Assembly (NCBI GenBank): GCA_963793675.1
Contig: CAWCBA010000005.1
Span: forward strand, 310,001-374,000
Direction: 5' to 3'
Origin: RPQJ01 sp963793675
GTDB taxonomy: Bacteria > Pseudomonadota > Gammaproteobacteria > Steroidobacterales > Steroidobacteraceae
Length of the DNA stretch: 64,000 bases
Shown here: positions 19,645 to 28,001 of the stretch, piece after piece
Layout of the letters: each line of letters starts with the position of its first letter
How positions within the stretch are numbered: position 1 is the first letter of the stretch
Translations under genes and position numbers: made by a program
The notes under the pieces: generated by a model
What the model was told of the DNA's origin: nothing
What the model saw: the letters and a program-made list of their open reading frames with translations, nothing else
Database searches by the model: none

Positions 19645-19757
19645 GGCAGCCCTCCCGCAAGTTAGTTACGAATGAAACTGTAGTCGCGCATGGTAGCTGA
19701 ACGCGGCTGCGGGTCAAACCGGAGGACGCCTGTCGCGAGCAGGCTCGGCCGTTCGAG

Positions 19758-20559
19758 CTACTGGTCGGCGACGGCGACCGGGGAGTAGGTGTAATGCCAG
19801 GGTTCGCGCGGCGAAACGAGCGGTCCGATGAACTTCCGGCTCGCCTCGCGCACCGCCGTGTCGAGCCGGGCAGCCCAGCCGCCCCGCTCCCAGGCCGACG
19901 CGATCGTCTGCGTGTCGGGTCCGGCGACGATCTCCCCGCCCCGGTGCACCTGGAAATCGATGGCACGCATCTGTCCGTGTGGCGACAGACCGGGCGCCGC
20001 CACATGTCGGGACAGGTTCCGGCGCGTACGACTCGAGGAAAGTTTCGAGCATGGCCTCACTCGCGGCTTTCCCTGACGTCGTGCCGAGATGCGCGATTGC
20101 GTCCTGCAGCATCCGCACGGAAGCCGCGGCGACAGACTCGTTTCGATTCCAGTTCGCGAGCTGGATGTCGAGACTGCGCACCTGCGGGTTCACGAACAGC
20201 TCGTATCCCGGATTCGACTGCTCGAAGGCCTCGCGCACACGCTGGACTTCCGCGTTCAGTTCCTGTCGTTCGATCGAGCCTTCGTAAGCCGCGATCTGTT
20301 CCTGCGTCCAGCTCCAGCGCTCGGACAGGTGACCTTCACTGCGGAGGTAGGAGCGCAGCGCAAGCAGTCTGCCGCCCGTGCCGTCGATGCGCGGCAGCAT
20401 TTCAGCGACGCGCGCGTCCATTTTCGCCGCGATCCCGAACGCCAGCGCTTCGATCGCCGTGGCGTCCATCGCGCCGTCGGCATGCGCGGCAGGCGGGATG
20501 ACCAGCACCGAGACGAGACCGAACAGCACGGTCCGGCAAGTGCGCCGCCACCGGCTCAT
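19758..20559 (-). pseudogene. M15 (VanY-like) peptidase family protein, frameshifted
   Basis: The first part begins at ATG 20559 with a signal peptide (basic start, then LFGLVSVLVIPPAAHA) and about 170 residues of helical sequence. The second part, in another frame from about 20,010 to 19758, carries SPHGQMRAIDF and REPWHYTY. These match the SxHxxGxAxD and EPWH motifs of M15 D-Ala-D-Ala carboxypeptidase-like metalloproteins. A single indel near 20,000 (around GGCGGCGCCCGG on the minus strand) would restore one protein of about 266 residues. It is either a sequencing indel or a pseudogene. The exact substrate is unknown; cell-wall peptides are the family's usual target. Confidence 0.7.
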
Positions 20560-20662
20560 TGCGCGCCCCGGCACAGCATCGCCAGGCCAGGCGTCCGCAG
20601 GCAGAGTGAGATCGTCGGCAGTTGTCGCAGCGATTTCATCGATCTCGTATTTCCTGCACGCA

Positions 20663-20689
20663 AAGAGGCCCCGGCGAGCGGGGCCTCTT
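20663..20689 (-). terminator. Hairpin downstream of the BON-domain gene
   Basis: AAGAGGCCCC at 20663-20672 pairs perfectly with 20680-20689 around a 7-base loop, 34 bases past the BON gene stop. The U-tract after it is short on the minus strand (UUUG). Confidence 0.65.
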
Positions 20690-20722
20690 CGCGCAAGGTT
20701 TCCCTGGTCGCTCGATGCCGGG

Positions 20723-21256
20723 TTATTCCGGCTTGACGAACAGCGCGTCGTCGACTTGCTTGACGCCTGACACGCCCTTGGCGATGGCAAGCGCGCGTTC
20801 CTTCATTTTCTCGCCAGTCACGAAGCCGCCGAGCTGCACGATGCCGCCACGGGCTTCGACGTTGATCTGACCGGACTTCACGTCGCTGGCATCCACGAGC
20901 GCGGCCTTGACCTTGCTGACCAGCACCGTGTCGTCGAGCTTGGTGCCCATCGACGTGGACGGGTGCACCACCAGCTGGTTGCGCACGGACGCCACGTCCT
21001 TGACGTTCTTGGCGACCTTGCCCGCCGCGTCCTTCTCGGCCTGAGTCTTGACGAAGCCGCTCAGCAGCACGACGCCCTTGTAGACCTCGACGTTGACGTC
21101 GCTCGACGGCACGCCTTTTTCGGTCAGGAGACTGGCCTTTACGGAAGTAGCGATGGTGCCATCGTCGACCATTTCGCCCGCAGATTTCTGCGCCATGGCG
21201 GGGGCGGAAAACGCGAGCACGACTGCAGCCAGGGAAGCGAATACCTTGTTCTTCAT
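20723..21256 (-). CDS. Periplasmic BON-domain protein (OsmY-like)
   Basis: The 177-residue product has a cleavable signal peptide (MKNKVFASLAAVVLAFSAPAMAQ, AxA cleavage near residue 22) and two BON domains of about 65 residues each, with the GxVxLxGxV pattern in VYKGVVLLSGFVKT and ARGGIVQLGGFVTG. BON proteins associate with phospholipid in the periplasm and are commonly stress induced. The ATG at 21256 excludes unrelated upstream residues. It appears monocistronic, with a hairpin downstream. Confidence 0.88.
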   Translation of the reverse strand: MKNKVFASLAAVVLAFSAPAMAQKSAGEMVDDGTIATSVKASLLTEKGVPSSDVNVEVYKGVVLLSGFVKTQAEKDAAGKVAKNVKDVASVRNQLVVHPSTSMGTKLDDTVLVSKVKAALVDASDVKSGQINVEARGGIVQLGGFVTGEKMKERALAIAKGVSGVKQVDDALFVKPE

Positions 21257-21379
21257 GGTTCTCTCAGATCCGGGGTTGGGAGGAGCGGCGAATTTAACAG
21301 GGCCGGAGGTGGCTCTCAACGAGAAGCGTGCGCCCGGACGACCAGCGCGGGAAGCCCGCCGGCGTCGAATCGGTTCCGC

Positions 21380-21751
21380 TCACCCGCCACTGCAGGAACT
21401 CGGGCCAGTCCCGCCGGCACAAATTTTGGTGCTGTTGCGCAGGTCCTGGCGGACGCTTTCGCCGCGACGCTGCACCTCGTCATATTCGTCCTGCGTCATG
21501 CAGACTTCCTGCTTGAACTTCGTACCCAGGCTGGCCACTTTGGCACAGTAAAGGGTGGTGCCGTTGCGTTCGACCACCTTGTAACCGGGAGGCGCGCTGG
21601 GTTTCTTCGCGGCAGGAGCCGCCGCAGGTGCCAGCGCCGCCTCTTGCGTCGTGCTGGCCACGGGGACCGCCGCATGGACCGCGGGAGACCTCGGTTGTGA
21701 GGCGCAACCGGCCAGGAAGGCGATGGCGCAGGCCAGAGCGAATACGCGCAT
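21380..21751 (-). CDS. Small putative lipoprotein, conserved hypothetical
   Basis: The 123-residue product starts MRVFALACAIAFLAGCASQ, with lipobox LAGC and Cys near residue 16. An Ala/Pro-rich linker follows. The C-terminal domain has GYKVVERNGTTLYCAKV and KQEVCMTQDEYDEVQRR with paired cysteines. AAAGGA lies just before the ATG at 21751. The frame stays open upstream into the transposase remnant, but that is a chance read-through, not a fusion. I do not recognise a named family. Confidence 0.75.
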   Translation of the reverse strand: MRVFALACAIAFLAGCASQPRSPAVHAAVPVASTTQEAALAPAAAPAAKKPSAPPGYKVVERNGTTLYCAKVASLGTKFKQEVCMTQDEYDEVQRRGESVRQDLRNSTKICAGGTGPSSCSGG

Positions 21752-21774
21752 TTGCTGGGTTCCTTTCAAGGGTT

Positions 21775-22090
21775 CTACCCCATTTCCACGGACGGTTGAG
21801 TTAAGGCTGCAAACTCCCGATCCCCGCCGGGCGACTCTACGACGCATCCGCGGGTTATGGAACCGCTCGCGGTAATCGAACGAATCCGCTCGTGCCTCGT
21901 CGCGTGTGCGGTACCGGCGATGGTGCACGCGTTCCCGCTTGAGCAGTCGGAAAAAGCCGCCGCATGCCGCGTTGTCGGCGCAATGGCCGACGGCGCTCAT
22001 GCTGCAGACCAGGGCGCGCACGACCATGTGGCGATCTTGCCGGTGATGCATCGACCAGCCCGCCACCAGCTTGCCGAGGACTGTTGGCAA
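21775..22090 (-). mobile_element. Degenerate IS3-family (IS150-like) transposase remnant
   Basis: On the minus strand the translation has VAGWSMHHRQDRHMVVRAL, then directly CSMSAVGHCADNAACGGFF and RLLKRERVHHRRYRTRDEAR, ending in FDYRERFHNPRMRRRVA. These are the C-terminal catalytic landmarks of IS3-type OrfB (GWSM, SxSxxGxxxDNA, the DDE glutamate region and FHN). About 40 residues between the first two motifs, including HSDxGxQY, are missing. The N-terminal half is also absent, so it cannot be active. The right edge near 21775 lies just upstream of the lipoprotein start. Confidence 0.8.
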
Positions 22091-22163
22091 GACGGTTACA
22101 AGCGAGGTTACTGCGACGCGCAGGCTTAGCTGCCGGGAGCAATCAACCGTTCACGGGACTCGT

Positions 22164-22268
22164 GAGGACGGCATCAACGACGTCCGATCGGATCTCCATC
22201 TCGCGATCTGGGATGCCTTCAAGGACGCGGGCACCAGCATCCCGTACCCGCAACGGGACGTTTCTATC
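22164..22268 (+). pseudogene. C-terminal fragment of an MscS-family mechanosensitive channel
   Basis: The plus-strand reading frame gives EDGINDVRSDLHLAIWDAF followed by KDAGTSIPYPQRDVSI. This matches the conserved C-terminal beta-domain end of MscS proteins (LxxxIWxAFxxAGIxIPxPQRDV). No membrane segments precede it: upstream sequence is IS3 remnant. It is a 3' stub of a gene destroyed by rearrangement. It overlaps the end of the DUF2182 gene on the other strand. Confidence 0.7.
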
Positions 22269-22995
22269 GGAGAAACGGGAGCAGCAGACCCCAGGCTATC
22301 AACATCACGCCCAATGCCTGGCCGGTCCGCGCACCCTGCGGCAGCAGCTTCTCCGCCGCGATCCCGGCGGTCAATACGAGAATGGCGGCGAGGTTCATCG
22401 CGCCGAACACAAAAAGCACCGCCATCAGAGCCCAGCAGCACCCGACGCAGTAGCTGCCATACCTCACGCCCATGCGAAATGCGCCGAATCTTCCTTGACG
22501 CCATTCGGTCGCAAAGAATCCTATCGGCGTACGGCATCTCTGCAGGCAGGCAAACTTCGCGGGCGTCAATTGATACAGACCGGCACCGATCAACAGTGCG
22601 CAGGCGAGCCACCCCTGAGTGATCACCAACATACGGGACAAGGCGCCCGTGAACTGCAGCAGCCACTGCAACCCAGCTGCGGCGACACTGAAGAACGACC
22701 ACATGACCAGGTAGGCAGCCATGAACCAGCGGCTTTCCGCACCGGGCTCGCCTCCACGTGCGGATGAGACGCGGCTGTGAATGACGACGACTGGAACAGC
22801 GGACGGCAGCATCATCGCGCCCATCATGACCGCCCACATCATCCAGACGGCTGCAACTTCGGACAATGTCCACGCCGACTGCATCGGCATCATCAAGGTC
22901 ACGACCGGCGCAGCCATGTGCATCGCCGACCAGACAACGAGTCCCCAGGCCGAAAGCAACAATCCCGCGAACGTCAGCAGGATGCCCCGTTTCAT
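22264..22995 (-). CDS. DUF2182 integral membrane protein
   Basis: The product from ATG 22995 is about 243 residues with five or six hydrophobic helices. Hallmarks are WMMWAVMMGAMMLPSAVPV, rich in methionine, and GVRYGSYCVGCCWALM, the cysteine-containing signature of this family (described as predicted metal-binding). Function is unknown. It directly follows the DUF1326 gene, a pairing seen widely in proteobacteria and suggesting a shared task. An upstream GTG in the same frame could add residues overlapping the DUF1326 end. Confidence 0.82.
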   Translation of the reverse strand: MKRGILLTFAGLLLSAWGLVVWSAMHMAAPVVTLMMPMQSAWTLSEVAAVWMMWAVMMGAMMLPSAVPVVVIHSRVSSARGGEPGAESRWFMAAYLVMWSFFSVAAAGLQWLLQFTGALSRMLVITQGWLACALLIGAGLYQLTPAKFACLQRCRTPIGFFATEWRQGRFGAFRMGVRYGSYCVGCCWALMAVLFVFGAMNLAAILVLTAGIAAEKLLPQGARTGQALGVMLIAWGLLLPFLR

Positions 22996-23038
22996 GTATG
23001 AGCGTGTACCGATGCCCGCAACCGACCCGGCATTGCGC

Positions 23039-23647
23039 TCAGGACCAATATGCAAAGTCGGTTGCAAAGCCGCAGCGCTCCTCGTAGGTCCAGTCGAACA
23101 CGCCATCCTTCAGGTGAAGGGATGAAACGCTCTCCTGGCCCGGGCGATCGTGACCGGGAATTCCGCAGGAAACGGTCCCTTCGTAATCGACAGCCCTGAC
23201 AACCTCTGCGCTGCCGATGTCCGCGAGCCTGATTCGTTCAGATCCGGAGGTATGGTCAAGTTCGATTCGTGCACGGCGTACGCCCAGCACCTCGGCGATT
23301 GCGCTCGTAAACGTGATGCTGCCGCCGGACTGGCCGCGGAAGATCCGCGAGAGGGCGTCGCACTGCTGATCGTCAGCCTGGTCACTGACGTAGATCATGA
23401 CGCTCCAGGGCTTCCCCGCGACGTCATCACGGTAAGAACCGGCCATGCACACCTTGCAGCCCGTCAGATCGACGCCGCCGGCGTCACCTTTCCTGATGAG
23501 CCACGAGAGCAGGAAATCGCAGACGCCGTAGGTTGAAAGTCCTCCGGCAACCTGGTTCTGACGGCGACAGGGGCAGATTGCCTCGCAATTGCAGGCTTCG
23601 TAGTAGCTGCCCTCAATTCGGTACCTTGCGCCGTTCATTGTGTTCAT
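23039..23647 (-). CDS. DUF1326 domain-containing protein
   Basis: The 202-residue product begins MNTMNGARYRIEGSYYEAC. It has the family's cysteine cluster ACNCEAICPCRR at about residues 19-30 and a second Cys pair in GCKVCMAGSY. No signal peptide is seen, so it is probably cytosolic. The biochemical function is unknown. It stops 43 bases before the DUF2182 start and both are on the minus strand, so an operon is likely. A second possible start lies 9 bases inside (23638). Confidence 0.85.
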   Translation of the reverse strand: MNTMNGARYRIEGSYYEACNCEAICPCRRQNQVAGGLSTYGVCDFLLSWLIRKGDAGGVDLTGCKVCMAGSYRDDVAGKPWSVMIYVSDQADDQQCDALSRIFRGQSGGSITFTSAIAEVLGVRRARIELDHTSGSERIRLADIGSAEVVRAVDYEGTVSCGIPGHDRPGQESVSSLHLKDGVFDWTYEERCGFATDFAYWS

Positions 23648-24092
23648 CCCCTGCAGTGAAACAGAATGGCTCGCGTCAAGAGCGAAACGCTCGCGATGAC
23701 CAGACGTCAATTCCGATCCGGAAGACGACCGCAAGTCGGCACGGGAGTGTGCCGGACGATTCCAGCAAGGCTGGCTGATTACACGCTTAGAATAGCGAGC
23801 CGCCCGGCTTCGCGGCAATCAGAACCTCGCGGTCAATACCCCCTCGTTGGAGGTCGCACCTCAGGCGGTCGCTTCCTCGCCAATGGACAGCTCGGGAGGA
23901 GTTCAGCATCGCGTTGGACCACTTACCAACCGTGATCGCAACGGACGACGACGGGAGTCCCCGAGGCATCCCGCACCCGGTACGTAGTATGTTCAGCTCT
24001 GGCAGTACGAACAACGCCGGGTGGAACTCTCCTTGCCGAGGACCAGGCCGGCTGGTTGAATCGTGGCGCTTGCCGCCGTGGAGGGATGAGTC
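23648..24092. other. Gene-poor spacer between DUF1326 and SDR genes
   Basis: About 445 bases separate two divergently transcribed genes. Short open frames are present on both strands but none resembles a known family or has a convincing start. It probably holds the two promoters. I see no repeat or RNA gene. Confidence 0.5.
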
Positions 24093-24908
24093 ATGGATTC
24101 AGCGCTGACGGGAAAAGTCGTGATCGTGACCGGCGCGTCCTCCGGCGTCGGCGAGGCGGCCGCTCGCGCGTTCGCAAAACGAGGTGCCGTGGTCGTACTG
24201 GCTGCGCGTTCCGCGGAGAAGATTGCCGATCTCGCAAAGTCGCTCGGTGGCCTGGCAATACCGACCGACGTCAGCCAACTCAGCGACCTGCGCAGGCTGA
24301 TCGACACGACGATCGCGAGATGTGGCCGCATCGACGTCGTCGTGAACAACGCCGCGGCGAACACTCGCGGTGCGCTCGACACGCTCGACCCGGAAGCCAT
24401 CGCGTCCATCATCGACACGAACCTCAAGGCACCGCTGCTGCTGACGAGACTCGCGCTGCCGTACCTGCGCCAGTCCCGGGGCGTGGTCGTCAACGTGGCA
24501 TCGATCGCCGGCCATGTGCCGTTACCGCACGAAGTGCCTTACTGCGCGTCGAAGTGGGGACTGCGCGGGTTCACCTTTGCGGTGCGGGAGGAGTTGCGTG
24601 AGGCAGGCGTGGCTGCCTGCGTGGTCTCGCCCGGTCCCATTGCAACGCCGTTCGTGCTCGACGACCTCGACCACGTGCCGGACCTGGTGTTCTCGCAACC
24701 GATCCTGACCGCCGCGCAGGTGGCGGATGCGATCGTGGCCTGTGCCATCGATCGCAGGCGCGAGCGTGCCCTCGCCCGCTCCACGCTGGTGCTGGCGAAG
24801 CTGGCCGCGACGTTCCCGTGGATGCAGGAGTGGCTGCGGCCTTCGCTCGAAGCCAAGGGAGCGAGGGTGAAGGCCCTGCTCAAGTTGAAAGGCGCGTGCA
24901 AGACGTAG
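24093..24908 (+). CDS. Short-chain dehydrogenase/reductase
   Basis: The 271-residue Rossmann protein is a classical SDR. It has the cofactor motif TGASSGVGEAAARAF near residue 14, NNAA near 88, the catalytic Ser in VNVASIAGHV and the YCASK catalytic Tyr/Lys near 150. After GRE-like helices, PGPIATPF closes the active site. The substrate cannot be told. The C-terminal 40 residues are basic and Leu/Ala-rich. It stands alone, followed by tRNA-Lys on the other strand. Confidence 0.88.
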   Translation: MDSALTGKVVIVTGASSGVGEAAARAFAKRGAVVVLAARSAEKIADLAKSLGGLAIPTDVSQLSDLRRLIDTTIARCGRIDVVVNNAAANTRGALDTLDPEAIASIIDTNLKAPLLLTRLALPYLRQSRGVVVNVASIAGHVPLPHEVPYCASKWGLRGFTFAVREELREAGVAACVVSPGPIATPFVLDDLDHVPDLVFSQPILTAAQVADAIVACAIDRRRERALARSTLVLAKLAATFPWMQEWLRPSLEAKGARVKALLKLKGACKT

Positions 24909-25125
24909 GGCATAGGCAGCCGGGTTAAGCTGTCTGCCCCGCCCATCAGTCGCACCGGCGGACAACGCGAACCTCGACCGCATCGCCAGGCTCGACACTG
25001 CCATCAACCTGATGCTGAAGGGCCTGACCCGAAAGCCATCACGCGGCTAGCGCCGGCGCCATCCGACGTCAATTGAAATCTACGAACCCTGCCGCGGCAC
25101 TGGAGCTGGGGGCAGATCAGGGTTT

Positions 25126-25200
25126 TGGTGGGCCGTGATGGGATCGAACCATCGACCAACTGGTTAAAAGCCAGCTGCTCTACCGCTGAGCTAACGGCCC
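25126..25200 (-). tRNA. tRNA-Lys (anticodon TTT)
   Basis: The minus strand gives a full 75-base cloverleaf starting GGGCCGTTAGCTCAG. The anticodon loop is CTTTTAA (UUU), the T arm is GGTTCGATCCC, and CCA is encoded at the end. It follows queC, as in pseudomonads. Confidence 0.96.
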
Positions 25201-25228
25201 GTTGCAACGAGCCGCCAATCATAGCCGA

Positions 25229-25947
25229 TCATCGGTAAACGGTGGGATCGGGCACCGCGGCGGCCGCGAACCCGGCCGCCCGCAGGCGGCAGGAGTCGCA
25301 GCGGCCACAGGCCCTGCCCTGTTCGTCCGCCTGGTAGCAGGAAACGGTAGCTGCCGAAGTCCACGCCCAGGGCAGCGCCGCGACGGATGATCTCGGCCTT
25401 GGTCAGGTCGATCAAAGGCGTGCGGATCCGCAGAGGATCCCGGCTTTCGACGCCCTCGCGGGTGGCGAGGTTGGCCATGCGCGCAAACGCATCGATGAAC
25501 TCGGGACGGCAGTCCGGATAACCGGAGTAATCGACGGCATTCACGCCGATGAAAATGTCGTGCGCATGCAGGACTTCGGCCCACGCCAGGGCAAGCGCAA
25601 GGAAAACGGTGTTGCGTGCCGGTACGTAGGTGACCGGGATGGTGGCGTCGCCCGCCCCGTCCTCGGGGACGGCGATGGACGCATCTGTCAGGGCCGATCC
25701 ACCGAATGCGCCGAGATCGATCTGCATGATGCGGTGCTCGACGGCGCCCAGCTGGGCCGCCACCTGGCGGGCGGCATGCAGTTCTGCGTGATGACGCTGG
25801 CCATACTGGAAACTGAGCGCGTGGCAGCGGAATCCCTCGGCGCGTGCGATGGCGAGGCAGGTCGCGGAATCGAGCCCACCCGAAACCAGCACGATGGCCG
25901 GTCGCGGCAGCGTCGGTGCCGCGCGTATCGACGTCCTGCTTCGTCAT
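25229..25947 (-). pseudogene. queC: 7-cyano-7-deazaguanine synthase QueC, with two apparent frameshifts
   Basis: QueC makes preQ0 from 7-carboxy-7-deazaguanine using ATP and ammonia. VLVSGGLDSATCLAIA gives the PP-loop, and later IGVNAVDYSGYPDCRPEF is diagnostic. After VDFGS near 25350 the frame breaks: another frame reads TVSCYQADEQGRACGRCDSC and ends at 25229. That restores the four-Cys zinc site and a normal C-terminus. At the 5' end the natural ATG at 25947 (ATGA overlap with the queE stop) is out of frame with the PP-loop, so a second indel near 25,900 is likely. With both corrected the gene would be a standard QueC of about 239 residues. Sequence error is more likely than inactivation. 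Confidence 0.85.
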
Positions 25948-26587
25948 CAGCGACCCGGCTCGTTGCCCCAGAGGTATTTGTGCAGCTGCACCTGCAACCT
26001 CACCGGCAGGCGATCGGCAAGGATCCAGTCCGCGAGGTCCCGCGGCTCGACCTGGCCCCACACCGGCGAGAACAGCACCTGCGCCGGCAGCGGCAAGGCG
26101 CGCCCCCGCAGCAGGTCACGCGCCCATTCGTAATCGGCACGCGAACAGAGCACGAACTTGAGCTGATCGCGCGACGTCAGCACGTCGAGGTTCTCGAGCT
26201 TGTTGCGCTCGACTTCGCCGGACTCCGGCGTCTTCAGGTCGACGACGCGGCTGACCCGCGGATCGACCGCGGCGACATCGAGGGCGCCGCTCGTCTCGAG
26301 CGACACCGATAGCCCGCGTCACACAGGGCGGCCAGCAGTTCGAGGCAGGCTTTCTGTGCCAGCGGCTCGCCGCCCGTGACGCAGACGTGGCGCACACCAC
26401 TCTCCCGCGCGATGACGAGCAGTTCATCGAGCGTGCGCCACTCGCCGCCGTGGAACGAATACTGCGTATCGCAGTACACGCAACGCAGCGGGCACCCCGT
26501 GAGGCGGACGAAGAGCGTGGGCCAGCCGACAGCGTCGGCTTCGCCCTGGATCGAGACGAAGGTCTCGGTGATCTTGAGCCGGCTCAC
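25947..26587 (-). CDS. queE: 7-carboxy-7-deazaguanine synthase QueE, one apparent frameshift
   Basis: QueE is the radical SAM enzyme making 7-carboxy-7-deazaguanine. The N-terminal part starts at GTG 26587, which overlaps the cpoB stop. It has SIQGEADAVGWPTLFVRL and the CX3CX2C cluster in GCPLRCVYCDTQ, then VTGGEPL. Near 26,312 the frame changes: after CDAGYR the correct continuation is VSLETSGALDVAAVDPRVS in another frame. Restoring one G in a GGG run (CGGGTGTCG against the observed CGGTGTCG) gives one protein of about 213 residues. All motifs are intact, so function is probably retained in the living cell. Confidence 0.88.
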
Positions 26588-27333
26588 CGGCCCTCGGCAT
26601 TCAACTTGTCGATCTGGGCCTGTGCCAGTTTGGCGGCGTCGGCGTCCGGGTAGGTCGAGATGACCTTGTTCAGCGTCGCGCGCGCGTTCTTGAATGCCTT
26701 GAGCTCGTACTGGCAGAGCGCGACCTTGTACATCGCATCCGGTACGCGCCGCGACTCGGCAAAGGCGCTGACAGCCTGGAACGATCGCAGGGCGGCCTCG
26801 TATTGCAGCTGGACGAACTGCGCCTCACCGAGCCAGTACGTGGCGTTGTCGGCGCGCGGGCCCCGTGGATATTTCGCGAGGTACGTCTGGAAGCCGCGCG
26901 CGGCTTCCTCGTAGCGGCCCGCCTTCATTGCGGCGAACGCTTCGCCGTACACGGAGGATTCGTCGGCGAACACGGCATTGGGTGCCTGGGTCGCCCCACC
27001 CGCCGCGACGGGCACGCCACCGACGCCGTTCTCCATCACCAGCAGGCGCCGGTCGAGGTCGCCATAGAGGTCACGTTGCTGCTGCTGCAGGGACTCGAGC
27101 TCGTGCCGTGCTTCCTCGATCTGGCCGCGCAGCGTGCGCAGCTCCTGCTGCGATCTGTCGAGCTGCTGCTGCAGGCCCAGCAGCGACTGGTTGACCCGGC
27201 TTTCGAGCGTGCCCAGACGCTGGTCGCTGGCATCCGCCCGCGCTTCGAGTTCCTTGTTGCTGGCAGCCGCATGGGCCAGCGAGCTGGCCAGCAAGACCGA
27301 CACGGCAAAGACGCCACGCACGACGGTATTCAT
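26584..27333 (-). CDS. cpoB: Cell division coordinator CpoB (YbgF)
   Basis: CpoB links peptidoglycan synthesis and outer-membrane constriction through TolA. The 249-residue protein has a signal peptide (MNTVVRGVFAVSVLLASSLA, cleavage after HAA), a coiled coil rich in Gln/Leu/Glu (about residues 30-95), and TPR repeats from about 125 (YGEAFAAMKAGRYEEAARGF, then ATYWLGEAQF). The start at 27333 lies 4 bases after the pal stop. It ends the tol-pal operon and overlaps queE. Confidence 0.93.
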   Translation of the reverse strand: MNTVVRGVFAVSVLLASSLAHAAASNKELEARADASDQRLGTLESRVNQSLLGLQQQLDRSQQELRTLRGQIEEARHELESLQQQQRDLYGDLDRRLLVMENGVGGVPVAAGGATQAPNAVFADESSVYGEAFAAMKAGRYEEAARGFQTYLAKYPRGPRADNATYWLGEAQFVQLQYEAALRSFQAVSAFAESRRVPDAMYKVALCQYELKAFKNARATLNKVISTYPDADAAKLAQAQIDKLNAEGR

Positions 27334-27337
27334 CAGG

Positions 27338-27880
27338 TCACTGCACCTGCACGAGTTCGACGCGACGATTCTGCGCGTAGGCGGATTCGTCCGAACCCTC
27401 GACCGCAGGACGCTCCTCGCCGTAGCTGACCGTCGTGACCTGCGCTTCGGTGACACCTTGCAGCATCAGCGCCTTGCGCACGGTCTGCGCACGCCTTTCG
27501 CCGAGGCCGATGTTGTATTCGCGCGAGCCGCGTTCGTCGGCGTGACCTTCGAGGCGCACCCGCGCCGTCGGGTACTTGGTCAGGTAGGCCGCGTGCGCCG
27601 CGACGACGCTGACGTAGTCAGCGCGGATCTCGCTGCTGTCGTACTCGAAGTAGACGATGTTGCGGGACTGCAGGGCTGCGAGCGCCTGTTGCTGCGCCGC
27701 GCTCATCGCGCCAGCTCCCGTGGCCGGACCGGTCTCGTTGCCGAGGCCGCTCGTCTGTGCGCCGCTGTCGACCGGTGCCTGGGTCGTCGTTTCCGGCTGC
27801 ACCTGCTTCGGCTTCGAGCAGCCCGCGAGGCCGACGGCGAGCAAGGCAAAGGCAACGGCATGGGTCCATTTCATGGTCAT
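27338..27880 (-). CDS. pal: Peptidoglycan-associated lipoprotein Pal
   Basis: Pal anchors the outer membrane to peptidoglycan. The 180-residue protein has lipobox LAGC after an 18-residue signal sequence and a Gln/Thr/Ala linker. The OmpA-like domain has IVYFEYDSSEIRADY and the peptidoglycan-binding LEGHADERGSREYNIGLGE, whose Asp and Arg contact diaminopimelate. Two ATGs at the start (27880 and 27874) are both possible. It stands between tolB and cpoB. Confidence 0.96.
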   Translation of the reverse strand: MTMKWTHAVAFALLAVGLAGCSKPKQVQPETTTQAPVDSGAQTSGLGNETGPATGAGAMSAAQQQALAALQSRNIVYFEYDSSEIRADYVSVVAAHAAYLTKYPTARVRLEGHADERGSREYNIGLGERRAQTVRKALMLQGVTEAQVTTVSYGEERPAVEGSDESAYAQNRRVELVQVQ

Positions 27881-28001
27881 CGAACTCCTGAATAGTCGGG
27901 CCGCGCAGTGGCGGCCGTTAAATCCTGCGAATGATACCTTGCGTCGACGCGCGCTTCACCGCTGTGAGGGCGGGAATGGCGACCAGACGGGCTCGCGGAC
28001 G

